Below are positions 1 to 10,423 of a stretch of 64,000 nt of DNA, in pieces (positions within the stretch are counted from its first letter, which is position 1; each line of letters opens with the position of its first letter). The position numbers and the translations under genes were made by a program. This DNA is from Sesamum alatum. Taxonomy: Eukaryota > Streptophyta > Magnoliopsida > Lamiales > Pedaliaceae. The stretch spans positions 26,006,046 through 26,070,045 of the forward strand of contig JACGWO010000007.1 of assembly GCA_034509735.1 (NCBI GenBank), given 5' to 3'. The notes under the pieces were generated by a model that saw nothing but the letters and a program-made list of their open reading frames with translations, was not told where the DNA came from and did no database searches.

Positions 1-303
1 CAGTTGAGGGTTATTTTTGATATTACAAAAAAATAGTGCGACGGTATCATTAACCGCTATTTGTGAGTAAAAAATGGATTTCTTTTAGGGAAAAATGCAA
101 GAAATCCTCCTGTGATATTGCAAATGGACAAATTACCCCCTATAAAAAATAAATTGCAATTTGCCCCTCTGTGTTTTTCAAAATGAAGCAGTTTACCCCC
201 GAGAGGGGTAAATTACAATTTATTTTTTATAGGGGAGTAATTTGCCCATGTCATCATGGGGTAAATTGTATTAAACCCGTTTTTCTTATATAATATATAG
301 AAG
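1..303 (-). mobile_element. Helitron-like repeat, partial, split by a foldback element
   Basis: The first 85 bases resemble the inner part of the three repeats at 19146-20659 (shared words GAGGGTTATTTTTG, ACGGTATCATTAA, TTTGTGAGTAA). The related end TATATAATATATAG resumes after the foldback at 87-278. Complete copies begin CTAGCCGTCG and end TATAGA on the + strand. Read on the - strand this is TC...CTAG inserted between A and T, as expected for a Helitron. This copy runs off the left edge. No protein is encoded. The class is inferred from termini only. Confidence 0.45.
87..278. mobile_element. Foldback (palindromic) MITE, copy 1
   Basis: An imperfect palindrome. The left arm carries CAAATTACCCCCT and GCAGTTTACCCCC and the right arm carries their complements (GGGGTAAATT, AGGGGAGTAATTTG). 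It belongs to the family seen at 21920, 30217, 35664, 36835 and 39025. It interrupts the Helitron-like repeat. The flanks (ATTTCTTTT and GTTTTTCTT) are T-rich and do not give a clean target duplication. Confidence 0.6.
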
Positions 304-959
304 ATATATGAACCTGATGAATGAACTATTTAGTATATATATATATGGGACCAATCTTGACCAACTCATTTATGTCCTTGATTGTTTATGCAAATCCCAT
401 TGAGGAGGCCCAACTTTCCATAGAGCCCACCAAATTCCCATGATTTCAAATTGGTTTTGGTTCTAATATCCTATAGTTCATTGCTTCATTATTGTCTTTG
501 ATTCTTTAATTATTATAAATCTCACCTTGGTTGTTCGAATTTTGGATGGATATAGATGGCAACAATTATAATACAAGAGAATTGGACGTGATGAGAGTTT
601 TTTTCTTTTTGTGGGACAAAAGAGCTGATCAATGTAGCTATTTTTTTGGAGTGTGATTGTAACGATGCTTATCCATTTATATATATGTACAACAAAATGA
701 TGGTCGATTAAATTGGTTCGATTTTGATTAAATATTATTTTTGGTGTAAAACATTGGTTAGAAAATCTCTTTAATATTAATTAAGAATTTAATTGTATTT
801 ATCTTAAATCATCTACACAATATTTCATTTTCATAGTATCCATAGTTCTATGAGTCTATCTTCAAGATAGGACACTAATAACTTTTATTTTTGGTCTTAG
901 AATTTTCTCTATGTTGGGAGGTCAAATTTTCTCTCTTCTGAGTGGGTAGATTAGATAGA
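304..959. other. AT-rich intergenic stretch, no gene seen
   Basis: No coding frame or recognisable element. A segment near 660-745 is an imperfect inverted match to about 5950-6030 (see findings). Confidence 0.5.
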
Positions 960-1294
960 GTGTTTGTGCATGGTGAAGGTGAGGGGCTGTTCTAGGGAGG
1001 TTACCTACATTACCATGCGCCTTGCTTGCGTCAGCTACGTACTCCTTGGTGGCTCGGGTTGTAGTTCCTAGTTCTCTTACGCTGGTGTTCTCCTTTGCTC
1101 ATTGGGGCCTTAGTTTCTGTTTTTTTGCTTTAGCTATTGTTCCTCGGTTTATGCTATCTTTTCCTCGTGCTTCTTCTTCTATCTTTGTGCTGGTGGTGCA
1201 GGTTCGAGCTTGGAGGCGGGGGGAGGCAGCAGGGCTGGGGTGAAACGGGTTTCACGGAGTGGCACAGACGATAATACCTTTGCGATCGGGGACA

Positions 1295-2296
1295 ATGGAG
1301 TTGAATCTGGAACGTTTAGACAGAGCGTTAGTACTAACGGTGGAGGAGGCAGTGGGGGTGACCCTATCGGTGGAGGAATGGGAGGGGTGCCGGGATATTG
1401 ATGGTTTCTTGGTGGTCGGGTGCTTATTGACGCTAAGGCCGTTCCGTTTCGATGTACTGCAGTCGACTTTGTTGAGTATCCTGAGACCTATTAGGGGCAT
1501 GGAGCTGAGACTATTGCCGAAGAACCGGTTCCTGCTGCGGTTTCAACATGGGACAGACAGGGATAAGGTGTTAGCGGGTCGGCCGCGGATCTTTGATCGG
1601 AACCTTATCATTCTTGATAGGCTGGACGCAGAGGACAATCCCATGCACGTGAATTTATCTAAATGCCCCTTCCACGTTCGTGTTCATAGGCTGTTGTTGA
1701 GACTTATGATGCCGGAGGTTGGGAGGGCTATTGGAAATAGGCTGGGTACGTTCTTGGAGGTAGTGATAGGCCGAGGGCCTCTATGTTGGGGGGCACAACT
1801 GCGTATTCGGGTTCAGCTGAGCATTCACAAGTCGCTGCAGCAACGTATGACCATCCGATCTCCAAGCGGCGGCGAAATCATAGTATCGTTCACGTACGAA
1901 AAACTGCCGTCGTTCTGCTACGGTTGTGGCGTATTGGGCCATATCCTCCAAAACTGTGCTCAGCGCCTGGACCATGGAGATGAGTTAACGGCGGAGGGGG
2001 ACCTTCCATATGGGCCTTGGCTACGCGAGTTGAGGGTGGTGGGAGGGATGCAGGCGGTTGGTGAGGGAGGTTGGGGCCGTGTTGGTGGGGGGTGGGGGGT
2101 TGGGAGTGGACAGATGGGAGGCGAGGCGGGGGCTCTACGAGGGGCGAGTATCTTTGGGGCCCCTTCCCTTGGTGAGGGGCGGCGACAAACGGTGGCAGGG
2201 AATCCTCCATCGTCAGAGGCTGGCGGGGGGGAGTATGGGGGAGTGGAGGCCGAACGTGAGGGGGGTAGGGGAGAACGTGGGATGGGAAATAGGTGA
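1295..2296 (+). pseudogene. LINE ORF1 (DUF4283-like domain plus CCHC knuckle)
   Basis: Open frame from the ATG at 1295; the frame also runs 12 codons upstream without an ATG. The N-terminal 160 residues have the look of the plant DUF4283/gag-like domain of LINE ORF1 (FRFDVLQSTLLSILRP, then FLLRFQHGTDRDKVLAGRP). The knuckle CYGCGVLGHILQNC has CX2CX4HX4C spacing and would bind nucleic acid. After the knuckle the protein becomes Gly/Arg/Trp-rich low complexity, and the frame shifts into one that stays open to 2819. Family members package LINE RNA for reverse transcription. No host function is expected. Confidence 0.75.
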
Positions 2297-3220
2297 TTGG
2301 ACAAAGAGGTGGGCTGGGGATAGGCTGGACCAGGTGGGCGGGGAGAGTGGGTCGATCGTGGAGGGCGAGGTGGGCCGAGGGGGCCAGGTGAGTGAGCTGG
2401 ACAGGGGCAGTCGTCCTAGGCTAGGACCACAGATTAGGCTGGGGGAAGGATGTGGGCCGAGGGCGGATAAGGGGGAATCTGGGATCCAGGATGGGAGTGG
2501 GCCGAGGGGGCCTACGCCAAGTGGAGAGGGGCTTGCTGGGCTGGTTAGCAGTGGGCCAAAGACTCTTGGGCCTCCGCCAGGTTTTTTGCAACAGAAGCAC
2601 GGTCTGCCTTCGACTGAAATTCGGCCCAAAGTTGACAAGGGGGTCCTGCAGCAAATTGAAGTGGGGGTCTCGATCGAGGGCTCAGAACACGGAACCGCTG
2701 ATGACATTTCGTTGAAGGACTCGCAGGGGGTGGACGACGCCGGTCAGACGCAGTGGGAATTAGCCTCGGTAGTCGCCAGCGATGGGCCAGGCAGCACCGA
2801 GGAGGCGGAGACAGCATAGTCCGAGGCGGCCGAGGCGAGGTGCCGTGTGGCACTATACTACCGTCGTCGACCCTGATTCTGTATACCAGAGATGAAAGGC
2901 TGCCTTCAATCCAAACTGAGGTAGGGTGGGGGAAAAGGGGAGGAGGATTGAATTGGAGAAGGGGGAGGGGCTGGTGACAATCCCGATTGTGTTTATGGCA
3001 AGAGCAGGCGGTAATCGAGGGGGAGGGGGCACTCGGGGGCGGCGGGGGGTCGACGGTCAGGATGTGGAGAGGGGAAGCGGAAATGTGGCAGGCTGGTCGG
3101 GGAACGACCACTAAAGCGGGCACTTGTGGATGAGACGAGTACTGAGAGCTCTGAGGATGACTTTGTGGATACTGTACCAGCGGCGGCAACTGCGTTGCAG
3201 CCCCGCCGAGACCAATTAGT

Positions 3221-4290
3221 GCTTTCGCATGGAACTGTCGGGGTTTGGGGTCGGCATCGACAGTTCATCAACTCGGAGAGTGGATCCGAGAATGGCAACC
3301 CCAGTTACTGTTTTTATCAGAAAATAAGTGTGGTCAGCGCAGGTTTGAGCAGGTACGGTCTTGGTTGAATTTGTTTGGAGTGTGTGTCCCGGCTGTAGGG
3401 AGAGGAGGGGGCTTGGCTTTGATGTGGCAGAAAGAAGTGTCAGTGCAGCTTCGTTCGTATTCAGTCAACCATATAGACGTCGATGTGATAATAGGAACAC
3501 GGGCGGCGAATTGGAGGTTTACGGGCTTCTACGGGGAGCCAGAGGCTGCGAGACGTCGGACAGTTTGGGATCTTCTAGTTCGGTTGAGCAGGCAATCGGA
3601 TGCGTCGTGGTTGTGTGCGGGGGACTTCAACGAGATTTTATGTCAAGCGGACAAAACGGGGTGTCGAGGCCCGGACAAACAAATAGCGGACTTTCGTTCA
3701 GCTTTGGTGCAGAGCGATGTGACGGATCTCGGTTATCGAGGGACACAATATATGTGGTGCAACCGCCGGCAGAGACCGGGGACCGTTCGGGCTCGGTTAG
3801 ATAGGGCTTGTGCTAACTCGGGGTGATCTGGACTCTTCCCTAGCGCTGAAGTCAGTCATGTGGCTACACCGTACTCGGATCACGCGATGGTGTGTATACA
3901 GTGAGAGCCCGACGGAGTTGGTCGAGGGGGGGGATGGAAGAGATAGTTCAGGTTTGAGGCGCAATGGTTACAGTCCGAGGACTGCGCACGGGTGGTAGAG
4001 GAGACGTAGGGGATCCCAGCCAGGGATGACCCTCACATGCGGCTGTGGCGGCAGCGTATGAAGGAGCTGGAGGAATGGGTGGTGCTTCTTGAGGGGGGCG
4101 ATTTGGGGGAGATAGCACATGGGGAGTTGAGGGCGGCAAGGCAAGAGCTGGAGGAACTTCGGGTTCGAGAGTTACTGCGTTGGCAGCAGCATAGTAAGGC
4201 TCACTGGTTGCGCGATAGGGATAGTAACTCCCGGTTCTTTCACTCTTTCGCGACCACTAGGAAAGAAGCACAAACATACTGGGTGAGGGG
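3221..4290 (+). pseudogene. LINE ORF2 N-terminus: endonuclease, truncated before RT
   Basis: The frame opens with AFAWNCRGLG, the usual first strand of the endonuclease/exonuclease/phosphatase fold in plant LINEs. SENK (catalytic Glu region), GDFNE and RARLDRA follow, then the frame stops at 3824. A shifted frame supplies PYSDHAMV, whose SDH is the catalytic Asp-His motif. Another frame (4037-4285) gives a WL/SRFFHSFAT stretch typical of the spacer before the reverse transcriptase. At least two frameshifts and the loss of RT/RNase H make it inactive. The endonuclease normally nicks target DNA for target-primed reverse transcription. Confidence 0.8.
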
Positions 4291-4633
4291 AGTCCGGTAA
4301 ACTGTCCGGAGAACACACATAAATAACAAAATCGGGAGGAATCCCGTATTCCTCCCGCAATTTAGCGACATCTACAGCCCGAAAGAAGGAGGCCCTCTCC
4401 ACCAGGGTTGGGCTCGCCCTTATCTCCTCCTCTTCTTCCTCCAAGGGTTTGCCTCTCTCCCTACCTGGGGAAGATCTTTCCTCCTCAGGCTCCTCAGACA
4501 AGGCCTCTCCTTCAACTCCGGTCGGCACTTCCTCCTTCTCATCCTCTTCTCCCTCAACTCCCGCCAGTAAGCCCTCGTCCTCCTCCTTATCGATTAAATG
4601 TCGATAAGTCCGATAAGGTTTCTTAGGCTCCAC
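4291..4633 (-). pseudogene. Antisense ORF with the start of a gypsy-type transposase_28-like domain
   Basis: The - strand frame has an acidic, Glu-rich N-terminal part followed by LREEYGIPPDFVIYVCSPD. This resembles the opening of the plant 'putative gypsy-type transposon' domain (Transposase_28), usually LRERYGIP followed by a D/P-rich turn. The homology ends near 4290, where LINE antisense sequence takes over. No ATG is visible at its upstream end, and the first codon at 4631-4633 is GTG. Function of these ORFs is unknown. Confidence 0.45.
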
Positions 4634-5274
4634 CTTCGGCCCCCTCGAAAAGACGATGAGCCAAGGCCCACACCCATTGAAGAGGCCTATGAGGGGTTAT
4701 CGCCTACAACCCTCTCGCCCATATACCGAATGGATCCGTCCAAAGGAGTAGAAGACGACATGGGAAGAAAATTCAAAAGAAATGCAAAAGAAAAGGAAGA
4801 TAGACTTATAAAGGTGGTAGAAGATGAATGAAGTGTGTATAAGCTCTAGTTCCTCAAAATGGAATGGGGATGAGGTAATAGCATGGTTGAGGGAGAAAAG
4901 AAGGAGAAGAAGTTGCAGTTACCTCAAGAATGTGCCCATAACTGCTCCTCGTTGGGCGGTTGGCAAGCAGAAGAGTGTAACAAACGAGGGATGGCGGTTA
5001 TCAATAACCGCCCCCACGTCAGCGAGTGGGCCTCACACGCCCGATCCCCGAGAAAGCCTATGTCCTGGCCTGGCATTATGGCAGCCTCCGCCATCATGAC
5101 ACGTCTGACACCGGGCTCCCGTAGTCCGAGAAGCTCGTTTCACTTGCCTTAGTGGCAAAGGAGATTCATTCCAAACTCTCTCTCCCCCAAAGACCGAAGG
5201 ACGTATTTCCCACTCCTCTAAGGATTGCTACTCTAAGGGGGATTGGAGATGCTCCCTCCCCATCAGAGGGGGAC

Positions 5275-5947
5275 TGATTGATATTGCTAAAAAAATAATG
5301 GCCCAAGCTCGAAGCCAAGAACAAAAGAAGGTTTGTTTGAATTCCAGCCTAACACGGGGGCCCAATAGCTGCTCTTACCTAACCTAAGGAAGGGCTAGAT
5401 TAGGCCCCCTTAAAAGAGGCCCAGACTGTGTCCATAACCTGGAGAAGGGCCCCAATCAAGCCCTCTGATAGAAGGCCTGGAAGCGAAAGCCCGGCCCCGC
5501 CAAAAAGTTCGAATAAGAGTCGACCGACCCTATCCTTATCCAGGCAGGATCTTTTCAAATACCTCTTATATCATGGGATGTCTTGCCCGACAAGATTCTA
5601 GGAATGTCGATAACTTACCCTCTGAGAGTCCTAAACCTTGAAGAGAGTCCTCCCTATAAATACCAGCCTCCTCGACTGGGCTGGTAACATTTTTTCCAGA
5701 CTAAAAACTCTCGAATTGTTCTCTGAATTTACAGCAAAGCACACTTTATGATCACTTTGCACAAACTCTTATTATTCCCTTATTTTATTCAAGTTTATTC
5801 TCTAACAATTGTTTACTACCTTGAGTGTCGGAGTGCTAACGTTGTTTTTGTAGGTCCCTTCTTCCAAAGCTTGCAAAAATCGGAGTCCACTCTACTCGGG
5901 TCCAAGAAACAAATCGGACCGAGCAAGCTCTTTTAGTTCACATCACA
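5275..5947 (+). repeat. LTR of the Tat-like Gypsy element
   Basis: Begins TGATTGATATTG directly after a purine tract and ends ...CACATCACA, giving TG...CA ends and about 673 bp. A TATA box (CTATAAATACC, about 5655) is followed by a pyrimidine-rich leader (TTTTTTCCAGACTAAAAACT) as in plant LTR promoters. The partner LTR is not in the window, so the ends are inferred; the right end could be 5950. Confidence 0.5.
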
Positions 5948-5950
5948 ACA

Positions 5951-6270
5951 AAAAAATGTATTTGATCAAAATTAAACCAATTTAGTCAAATATCGCTTTG
6001 CTACATATAGATAGATATAGATTATGATTTTTCTCAAATATTGTAAAGTTAAGCTAATTTATTGCTTAATAGTTTGTTACTAAGAAACTTATTTTTTCAT
6101 AATTAGTGTACCTAAAAATTATTTTTCAATACTCATTCTACTTTCAATAATTTGCATGGTACAATATGATCTAATTAATCAACACATATTCAATTATTTT
6201 AAGATGTATATTTCACTATTCTCTAAGTGGACTAAATATTTAATTTATACAAATAAAGCATATAAATATT
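5951..6270. other. AT-rich stretch, no gene seen
   Basis: No open frame of note. The part next to 5950-6030 is an imperfect inverted copy of 660-745. Confidence 0.45.
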
Positions 6271-6290
6271 AGGAGGGGACGAAATTTTTA

Positions 6291-8400
6291 TTAGGAGGGG
6301 AGAAATGTGACGTCCATATAATTTTATTCATAATCGAGGGGCTAATTAGTTATTATTAAGAAAATATAAATTTAATTATAAGTATAGGTTGAAATTATAA
6401 ATATATTAAAACTTGAAGGGACTAAATTGGAGCTTTATTAAATATTTGTGGTCAATACATAAATATATAGAAGTTGGGAACCAAATTGCAATTTTAATAA
6501 AATAAAATAAAAAAAATAATACAAAAATTGATTTAAGCAGCACGTGGCTGCCTATCTCACCCTCATATATTAATATATATATATATATATATATGACTTA
6601 GTATTTAAGAAAACACAACACACTTTTAAACACTAAACATACATTACATTTTTTTTTTTTTTGAATTGTGTTAACTGCGAACGACACCAGTTAGTAAAAT
6701 TTTACTTTAAATTATGAATTAATTATTATATTAACATTGTTTAATTAGTGCATTTATTAAATATGATTTGTACTATTCGATTTACTATTTAATCGGAACA
6801 TTTATTGAATTTGAGCATTTATACAAATTAGTGTTCGGGCATATATTTAATTGGACTGGAATATTATAGCTAATGACATAAAATTATATAACCTACTAGA
6901 TTTAGTAGTTGTTATAATGGACTATTCAAATTGGTCGGGTTTATTAATCAAATACATAATTGTATGTACCAGTGTTTTAAAATAATTATCATTATAGTGA
7001 AGAATTGGTAGAAATTAATAGGGATAGTAGGGAATTATATTTGAGAAATATTAGGGAATTGTATTTAAGAAAATTATAATTATTAAAAAGAAATATGAGA
7101 TATTTGTAATAATTTCATTTACGGATGGTATAAAGGACAATAATTATAAAAACAGGAGGGGTTTGATAGAATAAGCTTTTATGAGTTAATAGATAAATTA
7201 GATGTATAGCAGGGGAGTTTATGGCGTCTAAAATTTAGACGAGAAAGGAACGGAGGTTTGAATTTTAATATAAATGAAATATTAAAAGATTGATATAAAA
7301 TCTACGCATATATTTAGTAATTTCATTCGTAACTTACGTTATTTTCAATATATTGATTATACATATTATAACGCATTATAGGACACGGGGATAAAGTAGA
7401 AGACTAATCAACTCCTACTAGCATAATTGTTTTGGGATCGATGTAAGTATAGTTAATTGAATTTGTATATATATATGTATATATATGTGTTATATATATA
7501 TATGGATACATATTCTTGTGTTGTATACGAAATTGTGAGTTGTTGGCTATTTGTTTGTATTATTTGTTATTCTGTGAAGTTGTCGTTATGTGATTATATG
7601 TGGTTATGTTGTTCGGAATTTAGAAGGATGGTGATATGCATTATATGTGATTCTTAAATGAAATTGAATGTTGAAGTTACGGGTGGGGATTTGATTGTTG
7701 AATGACAATGAGTGAGGAGAATATTGTGAACTGAGATAAGTAATGGCTTACCTAACTGGAGGGCATACTGCAATGGCTTATGGTGACATGATTAATGACG
7801 AGCTGTGTGCTGTCATTGATCGAGGGAGATGATGTAACATATCATACGAGCTGTGTGCTGTGTGATATGATGAATGATGGGATATCATACGAGCTGTGTG
7901 CTGTGTGGTATCATTGATTTTGGGGTATCATACGAGCTGTGTGCTGTGTGGTACCGAGAGAAAAAAAAAAAAGAGATATTATGATTGAGGGGATGATAGC
8001 CGGCATAGACCATTGAGTGATGTACTCCAGCATGGGTAAGCAGGGCCCTAAGGAAATAAACAATAAAGTCGAGTATTAGGTGTAATTTGATATATGATTG
8101 TTGGTATATGTTATTTCTTATATTTGTCGTATTGCATGATACTCGTTTTATTATGTATGTGCGTGTATATGTATAAGTCAGTTAGCTATACTTATTGAGT
8201 AGACAGCTCATCCCTTGCCAACGTTTTTCAGGAGATAGATCACGGTGACTAGCTACGTCAAATTGGAAGTTTGCCATGGACCTTAATAGGTGGGTCAGCC
8301 GTGACATCTGAAGCCGTGGGTTTTGGCCATATGACTATTAAACATCTAGTCTTTTATCGGGTTTGCGTTTTAGATTATGTAACAGCCTGAGACTTTCATA
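6291..8400 (+). repeat. Gypsy-type LTR (probable 3' or solo LTR)
   Basis: The purine tract TTAGGAGGGGAGAAA is followed at 6306 by TGTGACGTCC, a common start of chromovirus-type (Tekay/Del-like) LTRs. A near-copy of the purine tract lies about 20 bases upstream. Inside are a 43-46-bp minisatellite (7797-7945) and, near 8200, the typical words TATTGAGTAGACAGCTCATCCC and TTTTTCAGG (given here as parts of the LTR U5-like region). The right end is not defined; it could extend toward 8600. No coding region is attached. Confidence 0.5.
7797..7955 (+). repeat. Four-unit minisatellite in the LTR
   Basis: The word ACGAGCTGTGTGCTGT recurs four times, starting about 7797, 7846, 7889 and 7931 (period 43-49). 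The spacers contain imperfect ATATCAT/GATATGATG words. Confidence 0.8.
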
Positions 8401-9212
8401 TTTTGGAGTTTTGTACATAAGTATATCTGTGGCCTAGTAAATATAAACTTTTGATGATACCTATCGTGATTTAAGATATATTTATAGAATTATATTATAT
8501 CGAGAAAAATAGGATTTATCTTATTAGTTTAGAATGAAAAATCTTAAAAGACAACTTATAATTACGAAGAGTATGATGATTAGTAGTGATATAGTGTTGT
8601 GCCGTGTGAATTTAGTTTTTATTTTCTATTTAAAATTTAATTTAATATCTTAGGCCATGCATAGCATGGGGATTATGCTAGTTATTAATTAAGATTACAT
8701 CGAGTTCTTCTCAAGTTTGATACGATTATAAATATTCTTTCGTTGTTTAAAAAAAATATCAATTTTTCCTTGATATTGATATAATTATGTGACCATTGGA
8801 CAGTGAGGTGGAAATGTCAAGTCTTCCCATAGAAGATTTTCTTTTTATTTTTATTTTTGTTTTCTAATTTTTGAAAAATATGACGTTGTGTAATGTCCCA
8901 TTTGCCCCTCTATGTTTTTTTTAATGTCTTGTGTATTTTTTAAAAAGGGCATTTTATTTTTCCACATAAATACTTTAAACACTTTGGGGCTTAAAAGAAG
9001 GTTTTGGGCTATTCAACAATTTTTTTTGATGCAATCCTAATGGAAGATTACACAATGGATCCATTTTTCAATTGATGTTAGTTTCAAGGAGGCATTGATA
9101 ATTTCGCAAACAATAATGGAGATTTTTAATTGTAACAAACCTTTGGGAAGCTTAATATAATTTATCCTATTAGTAAATATGTTTTAATTTACCATGGAGC
9201 TTGCCTTAATCA
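8401..9212. other. AT-rich stretch, no gene seen
   Basis: Probably includes the right end of the Gypsy LTR. No open frame or repeat with clear ends was recognised. Confidence 0.4.
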
Positions 9213-9895
9213 GTGGCGTTCCAGTGTATGCACATCTATGACGAGCTGCCATTGGTTCAGGGACAACGTGACATGGTTCGATGGGGGAATGCAATGGGGA
9301 AGATCTCCATTATTGAAGCATTAAACCTCTTCCAGCCACAAGAGCAGCCGATGGCATGGAGTTCGCTACTAATGGGGCCGTTAAGGATACCCAAGAATGG
9401 CTTTATTTTGTGGCTAGCAGTGCTGGAAAAACTTCTGACTTTGGATATGACTTTGCTACAGCATATTGACGGATAGTGCATTTTATGCAGTGAGCAAGCT
9501 AGTGAGAGTCATACCCACCTATTCTTTCAATGTCATGACTCTTAACGTTGCATCATACACCTTCAAAGGCTAGTCAGATGGTATTGGCCGTATCTTGATT
9601 GGAAGATGGTAATTCAATAGGCTGTACGGAGATGGCAAGGTAAACATTTGATCAGTGTTGCAAATCGGGCTGCCCTTGCATCATTGGTATACCACATTTG
9701 GGAAGAACATAATTGAAGAATCTTTGAAAACATTTTGAGGGAGCCGAAGGAAGTAGTTAGGATTGTTGTGGAAATTATGCATAAGATTTTTATTCATTAC
9801 AACTCGACCTCTCTTGAAATTATTTCTATATTTTGGAATATGACGGATAGCAATGCGGGCTTGACTAGATCAATGTTGTTGTATGCTCTTTTTTA
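9213..9895 (+). pseudogene. LINE C-terminal remnant (zinc-binding RT tail)
   Basis: One frame runs through the whole stretch with in-frame stops near 9474, 9543, 9618 and 9714. It shows WSSLLMGPLRIPKNGFILWL, then CILCSEQASESHTHLFFQC, the zf-RVT pattern at the C-terminus of plant non-LTR reverse transcriptases, and later VYHIWEEHN plus RIF, the usual end of that family (YHIWRERNxRIF). Four stops show long decay. It could be the lost 3' part of the LINE at 960-4290 or an unrelated copy. Confidence 0.75.
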
Positions 9896-10233
9896 ATCTA
9901 ATGCAATATACAATAAAGTAAACGAGGCTTTATTAAATATGTTATCTTCGAACTGTATTCACCATGTAGGTTATATTTACTTTTCTGGAGTCGGGTAAAT
10001 ATGGATGTCTACTTAAAAATGATGCTTTTATCACTACAAACTTACCAAATCACAAATTGCGTAATCATTTCTTGATTAAATTAAGAAAAAGGAAAGAAAT
10101 AAAAAAATTGCTTAAAAATAGTTGTACTTGTACAATTGCTCATATTGAGTTTGGCTAGCTTTTGAACAATTGGTTATTAAAACTTAATTTTCTGAAAACC
10201 AATTTTGAAATAATTGATTCCACAAAATAGTAG
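9896..10233. other. Short intergenic stretch upstream of MED10
   Basis: AT-rich, no open frame. Probably distal promoter. Confidence 0.4.
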
Positions 10234-10337
10234 TGGGCCAAAAATCTTAAATTTTGGACTATAGATGCTCGTTGGGTCTAACCCATTACTTCAACTAATC
10301 GGTGCTGAACCATTTGGGGCGGGCTCTAATATGGGCC
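10234..10337 (+). promoter_or_regulatory. Two site II-type elements upstream of MED10
   Basis: TGGGCC occurs at 10234-10239 and again in ATGGGCCCCA at 10332-10337, 85-190 bases before the ATG. Site II (TGGGCC/T) boxes are bound by TCP factors and are common in constitutive plant genes. No convincing TATA box is visible. Confidence 0.4.
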
Positions 10338-10423
10338 CCAAATGATTGTGCAAGTTTTGATCCGCCAAGTGATGTAACGCGTAATAACAAGGCAGACGTA
10401 TCTTGATCTTGAAATTAAGAAAC

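Larger units (their letters stand above)
960..4290 (+). mobile_element. L1-type non-LTR retrotransposon (LINE), 3'-truncated
   Basis: A GC-richer block whose order is that of a plant LINE: a 5' untranslated stretch (about 960-1294), ORF1 with an N-terminal nucleic-acid-binding domain and a CCHC knuckle, a long glycine/arginine-rich linker (about 2000-3110), then an ORF2 start with an apurinic-type endonuclease. The part between endonuclease and reverse transcriptase is reached (about 4037-4285), but the reverse transcriptase is absent because the sequence switches near 4290 to a Gypsy fragment. LINEs usually lose their 5' end, so a 3' loss points to later recombination or insertion. Several frame changes show it is dead. 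Confidence 0.82.
4291..5950 (+). mobile_element. 3' fragment of a Tat-like Ty3/Gypsy retrotransposon
   Basis: The start of an antisense ORF is followed by about 640 bases of non-coding DNA, a purine-rich tract (about 5264-5273) and one LTR. An extra ORF on the opposite strand between pol and the 3' LTR is a known trait of the Tat lineage (Ogre/Retand group), so I infer the 3' end of such an element in + orientation. Gag, pol and the 5' LTR are missing; the left edge abuts the LINE near 4290. Confidence 0.5.

Noticed and set aside
2213..3298. Pro/Ser-rich - strand ORFs over the LINE
   Set aside because: Antisense shadows of the Gly/Arg-rich ORF1 linker.
7797..7955. CRISPR-like array
   Set aside because: Repeats with imperfect, related spacers in a plant LTR; a minisatellite.
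8880..8960. Another foldback copy (CATTTGCCCCTCTATG)
   Set aside because: Only one short arm-like word; no palindrome or duplication.
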